Part shown: in pieces, positions 43,491 to 54,025 of the stretch
How positions within the stretch are numbered: the stretch's first letter is position 1
Layout: every line of letters starts with the position of its first letter
NCBI GenBank assembly: GCA_005882315.1
Contig: VBAR01000001.1
Location: 445,736 to 509,735 of the forward strand
Length of the DNA stretch: 64,000 nt
Origin: Bacteroidota bacterium
GTDB lineage: Bacteria; Bacteroidota; Bacteroidia; Chitinophagales; Chitinophagaceae
Reading direction: 5' to 3'
Position numbers and translations under genes: made by a program
The notes under the pieces: generated by a model
Seen by the model: the letters and a program-made list of their open reading frames with translations, nothing else
What the model was told of the DNA's origin: nothing
The model's database searches: none

Positions 43491-44233
43491 CCCAATACCT
43501 CTCTCAATACAGGCAACGTCTTCATTGTTCCAAACTCCTGCACATGCAATGCGAAAAATAATTCATATGCATGCAGCAACCGTCTGCGGGTTTCATGATT
43601 AAGTTTGATCTGTTCCAATTCTGATGGTTGCATCACTTTTAATAATTCAGAAGTGAGTTCTGCAAATTTGCCTTCCATATAATTTTGATGTATCGGTTCT
43701 TTAGCGGTGAACTCCCCTTCCTGCAGATCGAGATAATGTTTTTCAGCAGTATAAGAATCATTAATCTGAAAACCGAGCAATGATGAAAGATGCAAGGCGA
43801 AATACAAAGAGAAATTTGCCATCACCGCAGAAGAACTTTCATCGAGATGTATAAATGCATCTTCACAAAAATTAAACAGATCTTCATTCACTTCGGGCTG
43901 TTTCAGGCTTTTAGTAAGCAGCTCCACCATAAACAATGACACCGCATTCTTTGGTACATCACTAAAAATAGTTTGATAAAGATGTGACCATTTGAATTCT
44001 TTGATGCGGTTCAGCTGTTTCAGTTCATTATGATACACCACCAGGTCAAGTATCGCTGCAGGCTGAAATAAATTTGCCTTGCCGCTTCCTTTCTTTGTTG
44101 AAGTTCTTACACCGTTAACCAAATAGGATTGTATCCCGAATTTTTCCGTAAAGATCAAAACGATAATACTTGTCTCACCATACTTTACTGTACGAAGAAC
44201 AATACCTTTTGTTTTATGTAATTGGGCTGTCAA
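43487..44233 (-). CDS. recO: DNA repair protein RecO
   Basis: A 248-aa protein with the N-terminal OB-fold (KTKGIVLRTVKYGETSIIVLIFTEKFG in part) and a helical C-terminal domain, as in RecO, which loads RecA with RecR at single-stranded gaps. SYLVNGVRTSTKKGSG and NLFQPAAILDLVVYHNE are typical. The zinc-binding cysteines found in some RecOs are absent, which is common in Bacteroidota. It is 5 bases downstream of porZ and is probably transcribed with it; its end overlaps the convergent EEP gene by 4 bases. Confidence 0.92.
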   Translation of the reverse strand: MTAQLHKTKGIVLRTVKYGETSIIVLIFTEKFGIQSYLVNGVRTSTKKGSGKANLFQPAAILDLVVYHNELKQLNRIKEFKWSHLYQTIFSDVPKNAVSLFMVELLTKSLKQPEVNEDLFNFCEDAFIHLDESSSAVMANFSLYFALHLSSLLGFQINDSYTAEKHYLDLQEGEFTAKEPIHQNYMEGKFAELTSELLKVMQPSELEQIKLNHETRRRLLHAYELFFALHVQEFGTMKTLPVLREVLG

Positions 44234-44238
44234 TAATT

Positions 44239-46527
44239 TTATTTTGCTATAAACACGATCTTTGTTGATGCATTTTCTTTTCTGCCATCATCACTGATCA
44301 ATACCAAATAAATGCCACTCTCTATTTTTTTGCCCCTGTAATCTTTACCATCCCATATTGCCTGCCCGCCCAATGCACGGGTTTGATAAACCAACCTGCC
44401 ATTCAATTCAGTGATTTTTACAATTGCATTATTAGCTACACCACGTATAGCAATTGTTCCCCCGTAACCTGGCGGCACAGGATTGGGAAACACCAGCAAG
44501 TTTTCATTCTTTTCTTTTCCTTCAGTAGCTGTACTACGAAAAGAACAGATACCTTTTGCTGTAGCAAAAAACACTTCGCCGGTTTTTCCATCAATCGTAA
44601 TTCGTTTTACATCGTTACTTAGCAGCGGGCTATTCTCTTCATTAAAATTATAAACCACCTTTTCACCATCAGCACTGATGAGCCATGCTCCATCTTTTGT
44701 AGCTACCCATTTTCTGTTAGCACCATCTGTTGCTATACTTCTCACTTCTTCTCCTTTAAAAAGATAATCAGCAAAATTTCCTTGCTGTACAATAGGCCAG
44801 ATGGCATCACAGCCGTTAGAAGAAAAAATATCCGATGCACATTGAATAACGCCGATACCATTGGATGTGCCCACCCAAATAAAACCTTCCTTATCTTTTT
44901 CAACACACAACACATCTGAAGATGGAAAATTCCCATTGCCTCCACCTGATGATAACAGTCTCCATTGATCATCGGCTGTATTATCAATCGTACCATTATC
45001 ATTGAAGGCGATCAGCCCATTTCCCAATGGCGAAACGATCCACCTAAAATTATTTTCATCAATTAATATTTGTGCAACACGATTACCCGGCAATGAAAAT
45101 GGAGTTGAAAAACTTTTCCAGCTGCCGTCACTCTTTCTTACATGCAGCGGTTGCGCAGCGCCATAGTTAGATATCCATAAATTATTCGCTTTATCAAATG
45201 ATAATCCTGATATACGATAATTGCCGGATACATTCAAAGGTGAGTTCTGTTTATAAATATCAAAACTGTTTTGACCTTTAACATGCAACAGCCCGCCCCC
45301 AAATGAACCGGCCCAAATTGTTTCATCTCTCGGGTCAATTGCGATAGTTATCAAATCATGCAATGAATCTAATTGCGGGTAAACATTGCGATTGATATTT
45401 GTCCAATCCCCTTCTTTAAAAAAATAAATTCCGTTTTTATTGTTCTGACCCACCCATGAACTATTCACTTCTCCTGCTGCTGCATAAAAAATATTGTTTA
45501 TCACTTTTATTTCTCCGGTCGCAATTCCTTCCGGCGAATTCAATTTGTATTGGGCAACAAAAGAAGGATTAAAATGAGCCAGGCTTTCTGTTGAATCGGC
45601 AATCCAGTAATCATTATTAAACATTATCGCTTTCTTTGGAACTGAGATCCCGGTTTGTTTTGGTAATGTATTGGCTACTGTTCCGTCAGCATTTAAGACA
45701 ACAACGCGGCTCAGTCCATTTGCCTGGCGCTGACATAAAAGAATTTTATTTCCAGATGCATTCATGTTCACAACCGGCCATCCATCATAATAAAACAAAT
45801 TCCAGTTGGTACCATTCAATACAAACAATGAGTCATTTTTAAGTGCAAGGATTTTATTCTGCAAAGTCACAACATTACTTACTGCACCAGTTGACAAACC
45901 ATTTACCCCGCTAAGCAATTGCCAGTTATTATGATCAGCAGGATTTGAGTTAGAAATTGCTATGCGTTTCAATCCTTCAACAGTTGCTGCATAAAAAAAA
46001 GAAGCATCTGATGTAAAGCCATTTATTTTTATTTTATTACCCCCATTGCCGATAAACCATGAATCTTTTACTTCGTAGCGGTCACCATCAATTACAATTA
46101 CTCCCAGGCCTGTTGAGAGATAAAAAAAACCACTGCGAGAATAAATATTATAGATCGTTTTATCACCAACGATATTATCCCGCTTTATATCCGGTATATT
46201 ATAAATATCATTCCTGTAAACAATATCAATATTACTGTTACTATAAGCAATAAACAGTTTTTCATTTACAATATCATACTGAACTCCGCTGATACCCGTT
46301 TCACTTAACCCTGTTATCTTACTCATTCTATCAATAGAATTCTCTGTTATATCAACACTGAATAAACTGTAAGGAGTTGCTGCGTATACTTTATTGTTGC
46401 CTGCTGTAACATCGATTGCGGATCTATAAGGCAGGTGTTCCCGCCAGCTTCCAACAGGTGGCAGCGGTTGCTGAGCAATGGCAAAAAAGGCAAGGAGATT
46501 TATAAACAATAAAATGATCCACTTCAC
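44239..46527 (-). CDS. porZ: Type IX secretion system protein PorZ
   Basis: A 762-aa exported protein starting with GTG at 46527 (signal KWIILLFINLLAFFAIAQ). The start of the mature part, LPPVGSWREHLPYRSAIDVT, is characteristic of PorZ. Two beta-propeller domains follow, made from repeats such as VYAATPYSLFSVD, LSTGLGVIVIDGD, FYAATVEGLKRIA, IWAGSFGGGLLHVKG and FIWVGTSNGIGVIQ. The C-terminal part (FPNPVPPGYGGTIAIRGV to the SGIYLVLI strand and STKIVFIAK) is the CTD-like domain. In Porphyromonas, PorZ is part of the surface attachment complex that links T9SS cargo to lipopolysaccharide. Its presence means the organism has T9SS. recO follows 5 bases later. Confidence 0.9.
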   Translation of the reverse strand: MKWIILLFINLLAFFAIAQQPLPPVGSWREHLPYRSAIDVTAGNNKVYAATPYSLFSVDITENSIDRMSKITGLSETGISGVQYDIVNEKLFIAYSNSNIDIVYRNDIYNIPDIKRDNIVGDKTIYNIYSRSGFFYLSTGLGVIVIDGDRYEVKDSWFIGNGGNKIKINGFTSDASFFYAATVEGLKRIAISNSNPADHNNWQLLSGVNGLSTGAVSNVVTLQNKILALKNDSLFVLNGTNWNLFYYDGWPVVNMNASGNKILLCQRQANGLSRVVVLNADGTVANTLPKQTGISVPKKAIMFNNDYWIADSTESLAHFNPSFVAQYKLNSPEGIATGEIKVINNIFYAAAGEVNSSWVGQNNKNGIYFFKEGDWTNINRNVYPQLDSLHDLITIAIDPRDETIWAGSFGGGLLHVKGQNSFDIYKQNSPLNVSGNYRISGLSFDKANNLWISNYGAAQPLHVRKSDGSWKSFSTPFSLPGNRVAQILIDENNFRWIVSPLGNGLIAFNDNGTIDNTADDQWRLLSSGGGNGNFPSSDVLCVEKDKEGFIWVGTSNGIGVIQCASDIFSSNGCDAIWPIVQQGNFADYLFKGEEVRSIATDGANRKWVATKDGAWLISADGEKVVYNFNEENSPLLSNDVKRITIDGKTGEVFFATAKGICSFRSTATEGKEKNENLLVFPNPVPPGYGGTIAIRGVANNAIVKITELNGRLVYQTRALGGQAIWDGKDYRGKKIESGIYLVLISDDGRKENASTKIVFIAK

Positions 46528-46531
46528 GAAT

Positions 46532-46539
46532 CAAAAGTA
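46532..46539 (-). promoter_or_regulatory. -7 box abutting the porZ start codon
   Basis: TACTTTTG on the minus strand matches TAnnTTTG and ends only 4 bases before the GTG start. If used, the message would be leaderless or nearly so. Confidence 0.45.
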
Positions 46540-46611
46540 ATTTAAACGACTCATCTCCTGTCTGGATTTTATTATGTTTCTTTGCGCAAATTCACCTAAC
46601 AGAAGAATCTT

Positions 46612-48930
46612 ATGTGGCGAAGTCTTGGAAAGTTTATTCTGAAAAACCGTATTCTCCTTCTTATTGTTGTTATTGCATCAACTGTGTTCATGGGCTATCA
46701 TGCCAAACAGGTGCAACTAAGCTATGAGTTTGCAAAAGCCATCCCTGTAGATAATCCGAAGTATAAAATTTACCAGGAGTTTAAAAAACAATTTGGCGAA
46801 GACGGCAACCTGCTGGTGGTAGGTATTCAAACAGCTCAATTTTTTACCCAGGATATTTTTAATTCCTATGCCACATTGCAGCGCAATCTAAGGAAAGTAG
46901 AGGGTGTTGAAGATATCATTGGAATACCTACAGCAATTAATCTCCGGAAAGATTCTGCTACCGAAAAACTGCATCCTGAAATTATTTTTCCTGACAAAAG
47001 TTTAACGCAAACAGAGATCGACAGTTTAAAAGATATTTTTCTCAATCTTCCTTTTTACCGTGAACTGATGTATAACCCTGCCACCAATGCATGGCTGATG
47101 GGTATACGCATTAATAAAAATGTACTGAACTCAAAAGACCGTACCAAAACAGTTGATGAGATCGAAAAATATACCAATGCATTCGGCACCTCCAATAAAC
47201 TGGAAGTATATGTTAGTGGTCTGCCATTGGTTCGTACCAAACTGGCTACACGTATTTCCAATGAAATGAGCTGGTTCCTGATGGTATCATTAATTCTTTC
47301 CGCTGTTATTCTTTTGATCTTTTTCCGTTCTGTAACATCTACGCTGTTATCCTTGGGTATTGTAATTATCGGCGTAGTATGGAGTCTCGGCACTATGCAT
47401 TTGATCGGTTACAAGATCACATTACTCACAGCTCTTATTCCGCCATTGATCGTCGTGATCGGCATACCTAACTGTATTTATTTTTTAAACAAATACCATG
47501 TAGCCTGGACGGATCATTCAGAAAAGAAAACTGCATTAGTGAATATGGTGGAACGTATGGGTATTGTTACACTATTCTGCAATTTGAGTGCTGCCATTGG
47601 GTTTGCTGTTTTTGCATTGACAAAAAGTGCAACGCTGAAAGAGTTTGGCGTAGTAGCTGGTATAAATATCATGGTCTTGTTTTTTATTTCATTAGCTCTA
47701 ATTCCTATCATCCTGAGTTTTTTGCCGGCGCCTAAAGAAAGGCATACAAAGTATTTGGATAACCCATGGCTTAACCGTTGGCTCGACAGGCTGGAAAGAT
47801 GGAGCCTTAACCACAGAAAATTTATTTATGCAGCAACAACCGTATTACTTATTGCTGCTGCGTTTGGAGTATTACGGTTAAAAAGCGTAGGGTACATCGT
47901 TGATGATCTACCTAAATCAGATAAAATTTATACTGACCTGAAATTTTTTGAAAAAAATTTTAAAGGCATCATGCCTTTGGAAATAATTGTGGATGCAAAA
48001 AGAAAACGTGGTGCTGTATTATATGATAATCTTTCCCGGATCGATTCACTATCTGTTTACCTTATGTCCTTTTCGGAAATTGCAAGACCGCTCAGCATTA
48101 CCGAAGGATTAAAATTTGCTAAGCAGGCTTTCTTTGAAGGTGATAGTACCAGTTATACGATGCCCACACAATATGATTTACCTGCACTCAAAGAGTATTT
48201 GAGTTTCAAAGGCGATAGTAATAATAAAAAAAGTTCGTTTGCCAAATTGATTGCTTCATTCATGGATAGTTCCCAACAGCAGGCACGAATCAGCATCAAC
48301 ATGGCCGATATCGGCAGTGTACGTTTACCATTATTACTGGACAGTATTGAAAAACGGACTGACAAATTATTTCCAAAAGATAAATATGATGTGAAGTTGA
48401 CTGGCACCAGTGTAACCTTTTTGGAAGGCAGCAAGTTTATTATAAACGGATTAAAAGAAAGTGTGATGTGGGCATTCCTGCTTATTGCTGTATGCATGCT
48501 TTACTTATTCAAATCAACACGGATACTTATTTGCTCATTAATTCCCAACCTCGTTCCCCTCTTCATTACTGCAGGTGTTATGGGTTGGGTCGGCATTAGT
48601 ATTAAACCATCCACTGTACTGGTATTTAGTGTGGCTTTGGGTATCGCAATTGATGTTACCATCCGGTTCCTTATAAATTATAAACAGGAATTACCGCATA
48701 ACAATTTTGATCAGAAACAAACTGTTATTGATACAATTCACAGTACAGGCATCAGCATCATTTATACATCCATGGTTCTTATTGCTGGTTTTATCATATT
48801 CTGTTTCAGTGGGTTTGGCGGAACAAAAGCATTGGGCTGGCTCACTTCTCTTACTTTGATAACAGCAACATTGACCAATCTTGTTTTGCTTCCGGCATTA
48901 CTTATTTCTACTGCCCGATCAAGAAAATAA
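46612..48930 (+). CDS. MMPL/RND-type membrane exporter
   Basis: A 772-aa protein with about 12 helices and an RND duplication: TM1 at about 14-30, a periplasmic domain, a cluster of five helices (MSWFLMVSLILSAVILLIFF, LGIVIIGVVWSLGTMHLIG, LLTALIPPLIVVIGIPNCIYF, LFCNLSAAIGFAVFALT, IMVLFFISLALIPIILSFL; quoted in part), and the second half with the same order. The pattern belongs to MMPL/HpnN-like transporters, which move lipids or hydrophobic molecules to the outer leaflet. There is no membrane-fusion protein or TolC gene nearby, which fits the MMPL type more than tripartite RND pumps. Confidence 0.85.
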   Translation: MWRSLGKFILKNRILLLIVVIASTVFMGYHAKQVQLSYEFAKAIPVDNPKYKIYQEFKKQFGEDGNLLVVGIQTAQFFTQDIFNSYATLQRNLRKVEGVEDIIGIPTAINLRKDSATEKLHPEIIFPDKSLTQTEIDSLKDIFLNLPFYRELMYNPATNAWLMGIRINKNVLNSKDRTKTVDEIEKYTNAFGTSNKLEVYVSGLPLVRTKLATRISNEMSWFLMVSLILSAVILLIFFRSVTSTLLSLGIVIIGVVWSLGTMHLIGYKITLLTALIPPLIVVIGIPNCIYFLNKYHVAWTDHSEKKTALVNMVERMGIVTLFCNLSAAIGFAVFALTKSATLKEFGVVAGINIMVLFFISLALIPIILSFLPAPKERHTKYLDNPWLNRWLDRLERWSLNHRKFIYAATTVLLIAAAFGVLRLKSVGYIVDDLPKSDKIYTDLKFFEKNFKGIMPLEIIVDAKRKRGAVLYDNLSRIDSLSVYLMSFSEIARPLSITEGLKFAKQAFFEGDSTSYTMPTQYDLPALKEYLSFKGDSNNKKSSFAKLIASFMDSSQQQARISINMADIGSVRLPLLLDSIEKRTDKLFPKDKYDVKLTGTSVTFLEGSKFIINGLKESVMWAFLLIAVCMLYLFKSTRILICSLIPNLVPLFITAGVMGWVGISIKPSTVLVFSVALGIAIDVTIRFLINYKQELPHNNFDQKQTVIDTIHSTGISIIYTSMVLIAGFIIFCFSGFGGTKALGWLTSLTLITATLTNLVLLPALLISTARSRK

Positions 48931-49140
48931 TCAGTTTCCTTATTTTCATGCAGCAAAGGAAAAAAATTATCTGTCTAATCCTATAAATCAGTATTTTAGT
49001 TAGCTGATTTAAGAGAATTGGTTAAGGATTTCTTTTAAGCAACCTTTCAGTCGATTTATCTGTTTCTATTTAGTAGATGTAAACTATCTGGATCAGGTAA
49101 AAACATTGAACATAACTTTCAAACTAAAAACTACATGCAC

Positions 49141-52100
49141 ATGAGAAAACTGCTCTTACTGCTGTTTGCATTTGTGTTTTTTGCCGTTCAGGCAATGGCA
49201 CAAAAAGTTGTTACCGGAAAGGTAACCGATGACAAAGGAGCCCCGCTCGGCGAGGTTTCTATAATAGTAAAAGGTACCAAAACAGGTACTGTTTCAAAAA
49301 GCGATGGAATGTATTCCCTCACTGTTCCTTCAGGCGCAACTACACTTGTATTTTCTTACGTTCACCAAGCCGGTTTAGAAATAACGATCGGCACCCAGTC
49401 CGTTATCAATGCCACATTGAAGAGTGAAGAGAAAGCACTTTCTGAAGTAGTAGTAACTGCGATGGGTGTAAAAAGGGATAGAAAAACCCTTGGATATAGT
49501 GTTACAGATTTAAAAGCAGAGGAAGTAACACAGGCCCATACTACTAACATCACAAATGCATTGAATGGTAAGATAGCAGGTGTAAGAGTACAGGGATCGG
49601 GCGGTTCCTTTACAGGTTCCAGTATTATCATCCGCGGTTATACAACTTTTACAGGAAGCAATCAGCCATTATTTGTGGTAGATGGTATTCCAATCGATAA
49701 TAGCGGTGGTGGTAGCCCATTGCAGGCTGGTCCATCAGTATCGAACCGTGCCATTGACCTGAACCAGGAAGATATTGAAAGTATGACTGTGTTGAAAGGA
49801 CCTTCTGCTGCAGCATTGTATGGTTCAAGAGCATCAAATGGTGCTATCCTTATCACAACTAAAAAAGCTAAGTTCAACCAGAAAGGAAAAATAGAATTTA
49901 ATTCAAGCTACCAGGTTGAATCAGTAAATCGTTTTCCTGACTATCAGAATGAATATGCCCAGGGAAATAGTGGTGTTTTTTCTTCTGTAGCACAAACATC
50001 ATGGGGGCCAAAAATAACAGGGCAAACGATTACTAACTTTTTAGGGCAGCCGGAAGTATTAACGGCTTATCCTAATAATGTCCGTGAATTCTTCCAGCAA
50101 GGAACCAATATGCAACACAATATTGCATTCTCAACCGGTTCTGAAAAAACAACTATGCGTTTCTCATATGGTTTTTTGCGCAGCACAGGTGTAATAAAAA
50201 ACAATGTGCTGAACAGGCATAACTTTTCTTTAAACTCAACTTCAAGGGTCACCAATAAACTGACTGTTTCTGCAAGTGCTAACTATTCAAATAATGCATC
50301 TAAAAGAACTCAGCAAGGTAACCAGTTAAGTAATCCTGTGTTCCGTTTATGGATGACGCCAAGGTCTTATAATCTTTCAGGTCTACCCTGGGAAGATGCA
50401 GTTGGGAACCAGCTATATCCTCTCGGTGAAGACCATCCTTACTGGACAGTTAAGAATAACCGTTTTAAAGATGAGATCAATCGTTTTATTGGTAACGTAA
50501 ACCTGAACCTGAAGCTTAGCCAGGTCTTTAATTTAGATTATAAAATTGGTTCAGATGTTTATTCCACTTTCCGTCACGGTTATGATCAGATCGGTGCAAG
50601 AGGTGGAGCAAATACCGGCGGTGTAGTAGGCGTAGGCGGTGTACAGGAAGTAAGAAACCAGTACAGAAATTTAAACTCAAATGGTGCTCTTACTGCACGT
50701 AAAAATTTCGGCAAGCTAAGCTTCCAGGGTGTAGCAGGTACAGAGTATACCCAGATATATAGTGCTGGCGCAACGATGACAGGTAAAACCTTAATTGTAA
50801 GAGATTTTGAGCAATTAAGTAATGCCACTACATACACACCATCACCCAGTACGGGACAAAGCAAAGTAAGATTGTTGGGTGTATTTACTAACATGACATT
50901 TGGATGGAAGAGTATGATGTCTGTGGATTTCTCATTAAGAAATGACTGGTCATCTACTTTTAAAGAAGATAAAAACTCTTATCTCTATTATTCTGTTGCT
51001 GCAGCATTTAACCTTACAGAAATGTTCCCAAGCATAAAGAGTAATGTAATTGATAACATTAAGTTGAGTGGCAATATTGCTAAAGTAGGTAAAGCAGGTA
51101 CCGATTTCGTTTATGGTACAGACTCCTATTACGGTGGCGCAGGTGTTGCTGATGGATTTGGTCCTACCATTTCATTTCCTTTCAATGGCATCCAGGGTTT
51201 CTCACTGAGTAATGGTGCTGGTGATGCAGCTCTTGGTCCTGAGTTTACAACCAATAAGGAATTGACACTGATATTCTCATTATTCAAAGGAAAAATTAAC
51301 TTTGAAGCTACGAGGTACATAGCAAAATCAGAGCACCTGATCTTCTCTGTTCCCGTATCTCCTGCTTCTGGTATAACATCTACAACTACCAATGCCGGAA
51401 ATATGACAACACGTGGCTGGGAAGCGCAGTTAGATGTAACACCAATAAGAACAAAAAACTTTACCTGGAATATAGATGCGAACTATACCCAGTTTAAGAG
51501 TATGGTTGATAAACTGGCTGTAGGTGTTTCGGTTATTACCTTAGGAGGTTTTGTTACGCCTAACATACGTCTTGTTGCCGGTGATGAATACGGCCAGATA
51601 TATGGTAATGCTTATGTACGTGACGCCACTAAAGGAAACAAAATTGTAGTAGGTGCAAACGGCTTACCTCTCGTTACTGCTGGTGTACAAAAAATCGGAA
51701 ACCCGAATCCGAAATATACTATTGCCGGTACAAATACACTTACATGGAAAGCATTCTCTTTAGCAGTACTGGCTGAATATAAATCCGGAGGCGATCAATA
51801 CTCAAGAAACATAGCAGACATTCAAAGAAACGGAACAAGTATTGAAACAGCAGAGTTTGCAAGGTTTGATGCAAATGGCGTACAGACAAAACCTTACCTG
51901 TTTGATGCAGTGTATGCAAACGGTTCAGCTAATACTACCTACGTTACTGTGCAGGACTACTGGGGCAACAGCGGAAAATATGCTGCGGCCGAAGGATATA
52001 TTTATAATACAACCTGGTTCCGTATACGTGAGGCAGCATTCTCTTATAGGTTCCCATCAGATGTTATTAAGAAAACACCATTCAGCAATATTACTTTTGG

Positions 52101-52254
52101 AATATTCGGTCGCAACCTGTTCCTGAATGCACCGCATTATCCGCATCTTGATCCTGAACAAAACGCTTTGGGTATTAGTAATGCACAGGGTCTTGAATTC
52201 AATGCCCTGCCACAGACCCGTACGTTTGGATTTTCTTTAAACCTCACACTCTAA
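49141..52254 (+). CDS. SusC/RagA-type TonB-linked outer-membrane protein
   Basis: A large TonB-dependent transporter (about 1037 aa from ATG 49141; an ATG two codons upstream is equally possible). Signal peptide to AMAQ, then the carboxypeptidase-regulatory-like domain (KVVTGKVTDDKGAPLGEVSI), the TonB-box-like stretch ALSEVVVTAMGVKRD, a plug with the family mark NALNGKIAGVRVQ and VDGIPIDN, SAAALYGSRASNGAILITTKK, and a barrel ending in FGFSLNLTL. With the SusD gene 17 bases downstream it forms the outer-membrane uptake pair of Bacteroidota. No glycoside hydrolase, peptidase or regulator adjoins, so the substrate class is unknown. Confidence 0.95.
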   Translation: MRKLLLLLFAFVFFAVQAMAQKVVTGKVTDDKGAPLGEVSIIVKGTKTGTVSKSDGMYSLTVPSGATTLVFSYVHQAGLEITIGTQSVINATLKSEEKALSEVVVTAMGVKRDRKTLGYSVTDLKAEEVTQAHTTNITNALNGKIAGVRVQGSGGSFTGSSIIIRGYTTFTGSNQPLFVVDGIPIDNSGGGSPLQAGPSVSNRAIDLNQEDIESMTVLKGPSAAALYGSRASNGAILITTKKAKFNQKGKIEFNSSYQVESVNRFPDYQNEYAQGNSGVFSSVAQTSWGPKITGQTITNFLGQPEVLTAYPNNVREFFQQGTNMQHNIAFSTGSEKTTMRFSYGFLRSTGVIKNNVLNRHNFSLNSTSRVTNKLTVSASANYSNNASKRTQQGNQLSNPVFRLWMTPRSYNLSGLPWEDAVGNQLYPLGEDHPYWTVKNNRFKDEINRFIGNVNLNLKLSQVFNLDYKIGSDVYSTFRHGYDQIGARGGANTGGVVGVGGVQEVRNQYRNLNSNGALTARKNFGKLSFQGVAGTEYTQIYSAGATMTGKTLIVRDFEQLSNATTYTPSPSTGQSKVRLLGVFTNMTFGWKSMMSVDFSLRNDWSSTFKEDKNSYLYYSVAAAFNLTEMFPSIKSNVIDNIKLSGNIAKVGKAGTDFVYGTDSYYGGAGVADGFGPTISFPFNGIQGFSLSNGAGDAALGPEFTTNKELTLIFSLFKGKINFEATRYIAKSEHLIFSVPVSPASGITSTTTNAGNMTTRGWEAQLDVTPIRTKNFTWNIDANYTQFKSMVDKLAVGVSVITLGGFVTPNIRLVAGDEYGQIYGNAYVRDATKGNKIVVGANGLPLVTAGVQKIGNPNPKYTIAGTNTLTWKAFSLAVLAEYKSGGDQYSRNIADIQRNGTSIETAEFARFDANGVQTKPYLFDAVYANGSANTTYVTVQDYWGNSGKYAAAEGYIYNTTWFRIREAAFSYRFPSDVIKKTPFSNITFGIFGRNLFLNAPHYPHLDPEQNALGISNAQGLEFNALPQTRTFGFSLNLTL

Positions 52255-52271
52255 TAAAAAAATAACTGATT

Positions 52272-54002
52272 ATGAAACTCAGATATATAAAATTTATCCT
52301 GTTTTTTGCCGGACTCACCGCGGTGGTTTCCTGTAAAAAATACTTTGACATCAATAAAGATCCGGATAGGTTGCCTTCAAATTCCCTGCTTTATCCACAG
52401 CTACTTACATCGGCACAGGTAGCAATGGGTTTTGAAGGAGGTAGTGATCTGTTCCGTTACACTTCACTGATCACTCAGCATATGTCCGGTCAGGCATCTC
52501 AACCAAACCAGACCTATGAATATGGTCGTTACAATATCAGCGGCAACGATCAGAATAATGTATGGGGAACGATGTATGCTACTACATTAAGTGACCTTGA
52601 ATTACTCATCAAGCAGGCTACTACAGCCGGCTCTCCTCATTATTCAGGCTTAGGTAAAATTTTAAAGGCTTTTGAATACGTAAGAGCAGTCGATACGTGG
52701 GGTGATGTTCCTTATACAGAAGCGGAACAACTGGACCAGAATAAATCTCCTAAATATGATGATGATGAAGCGATCTATACTAATCTTATTCAAATCATCA
52801 ACGATGGTATTAATGAAATGAATGCTACAACCAGTGTTCTTTCTCCCGGTACTAACTCTGTTCTTTATACAAATTCAACCTGGGCAACTGCGAGAGCTTT
52901 GTGGATTAAGTTTGCCAATACACTTAAGCTCAGAATTTATATTCATTATAGCAAAAAGAACTCAACATTTTGTGTAGCCCAAATTAATAGCCTGGTAAAT
53001 ACTAGCGGCGTTACTTTTATGGGTGCTGTTGCAGATGGTTTCCAGATGCAATTCTATAGTGCAGCCGGACAACAAAGTCCGATCACACAATTTGAAGTAA
53101 ATCGTCCTAACTATTTATTCTGTGATGCAAGAATGCTCCAGATAATGACAACCAAAGGGGATCCAAGAAGACCATTCTACTTTACTTCTTTCCCTTACCA
53201 GGGCATTCCGCTTCCTATAACACCAACTACAAGTGCTGGTACGGCTGCAGGTAGCAATACACTTTCATTTTCATCTACTGCTATTGCTGGCGCCGCTGTT
53301 GGAATGAGTGTAGATGCTGTGAATGTTCCTATAGGGACAACTATTACTGCTGTTGGAGCTACATCAATTACACTGAGCAATAACGTAGCAGCTGGTGGCG
53401 TAGCATCAGGAGCTACAGTTGTGATCTCTCCTTCAGCTTTTGTAGGAGTTTCAACAACTGCGCCTCCAGTTGCTCCAAATAATAACTATAGCAGGATACA
53501 TACCTATCTTCGCGGCCCTGTATCTACTGGTAGTTCTGCCCCTCCATTTACTTATACAGGCCAGGTAATGCAAAGAATGCTGCCTTATGCAGAATATTGT
53601 TTTATCAGGGCTGAGGCTTCTTTGATGGGTGCGACAAGTGCTCCATTAGCAAGTGCCGAAGCATGGTACCAGGCGGGGATAACAGCATCAATGGATGATG
53701 CCGGTGTTAACGCTGTTGCAAGAAATAATTATTTAACTACAAATGGAACACTTACAGGTACAGCTGCACAACAACTTCAAAAAATAATAGAAGAGAAGTT
53801 TATTGCAACCTTCGGAGTATCTATTGAACCATGGACTGACTGGAGAAGAACAGGCTATCCTGTACTTGCTGCTGCTGCTAATGGTTTTATACCGGCAATA
53901 CCAAGATCATTCTTCTATCCGCAATCAGAGATAGACTTTAATCCTAATTGCCCGGGACAAAAAGGTGCAGACCTTCAGTCAAGGATTTTCTGGGATAATT
54001 AA
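52272..54002 (+). CDS. SusD/RagB-type surface lipoprotein with an inserted Gly/Thr/Ser-rich domain
   Basis: A 576-aa lipoprotein (lipobox AVVSC, Cys21) that caps the SusC transporter. SusD marks include the CKKYFDINKDPD start, helical repeats (YSGLGKILKAFEYVRAVDTWGDVPY in part), YCFIRAEASL and WTDWRRTGYP near the end, as in SusD-like_2 proteins. Residues about 316-390 (from ITPTTSAGTAAGSN through VNVPIGTTITAVGATSITLS to GATVVIS) form a beta-rich low-complexity segment that looks like a repeat module of phage-tail or adhesin proteins, inserted between GDPRRPFYF and NNNYSRIHTYL. It is followed by a strong terminator. Confidence 0.92.
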   Translation: MKLRYIKFILFFAGLTAVVSCKKYFDINKDPDRLPSNSLLYPQLLTSAQVAMGFEGGSDLFRYTSLITQHMSGQASQPNQTYEYGRYNISGNDQNNVWGTMYATTLSDLELLIKQATTAGSPHYSGLGKILKAFEYVRAVDTWGDVPYTEAEQLDQNKSPKYDDDEAIYTNLIQIINDGINEMNATTSVLSPGTNSVLYTNSTWATARALWIKFANTLKLRIYIHYSKKNSTFCVAQINSLVNTSGVTFMGAVADGFQMQFYSAAGQQSPITQFEVNRPNYLFCDARMLQIMTTKGDPRRPFYFTSFPYQGIPLPITPTTSAGTAAGSNTLSFSSTAIAGAAVGMSVDAVNVPIGTTITAVGATSITLSNNVAAGGVASGATVVISPSAFVGVSTTAPPVAPNNNYSRIHTYLRGPVSTGSSAPPFTYTGQVMQRMLPYAEYCFIRAEASLMGATSAPLASAEAWYQAGITASMDDAGVNAVARNNYLTTNGTLTGTAAQQLQKIIEEKFIATFGVSIEPWTDWRRTGYPVLAAAANGFIPAIPRSFFYPQSEIDFNPNCPGQKGADLQSRIFWDN

Positions 54003-54025
54003 TAAAGCTGATACTAACTGCTAAT

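Noticed and set aside
49141-54002. Polysaccharide utilisation locus
   Set aside because: Only SusC and SusD are present; there is no glycoside hydrolase, lyase, esterase or adjacent regulator, so the substrate class stays open.
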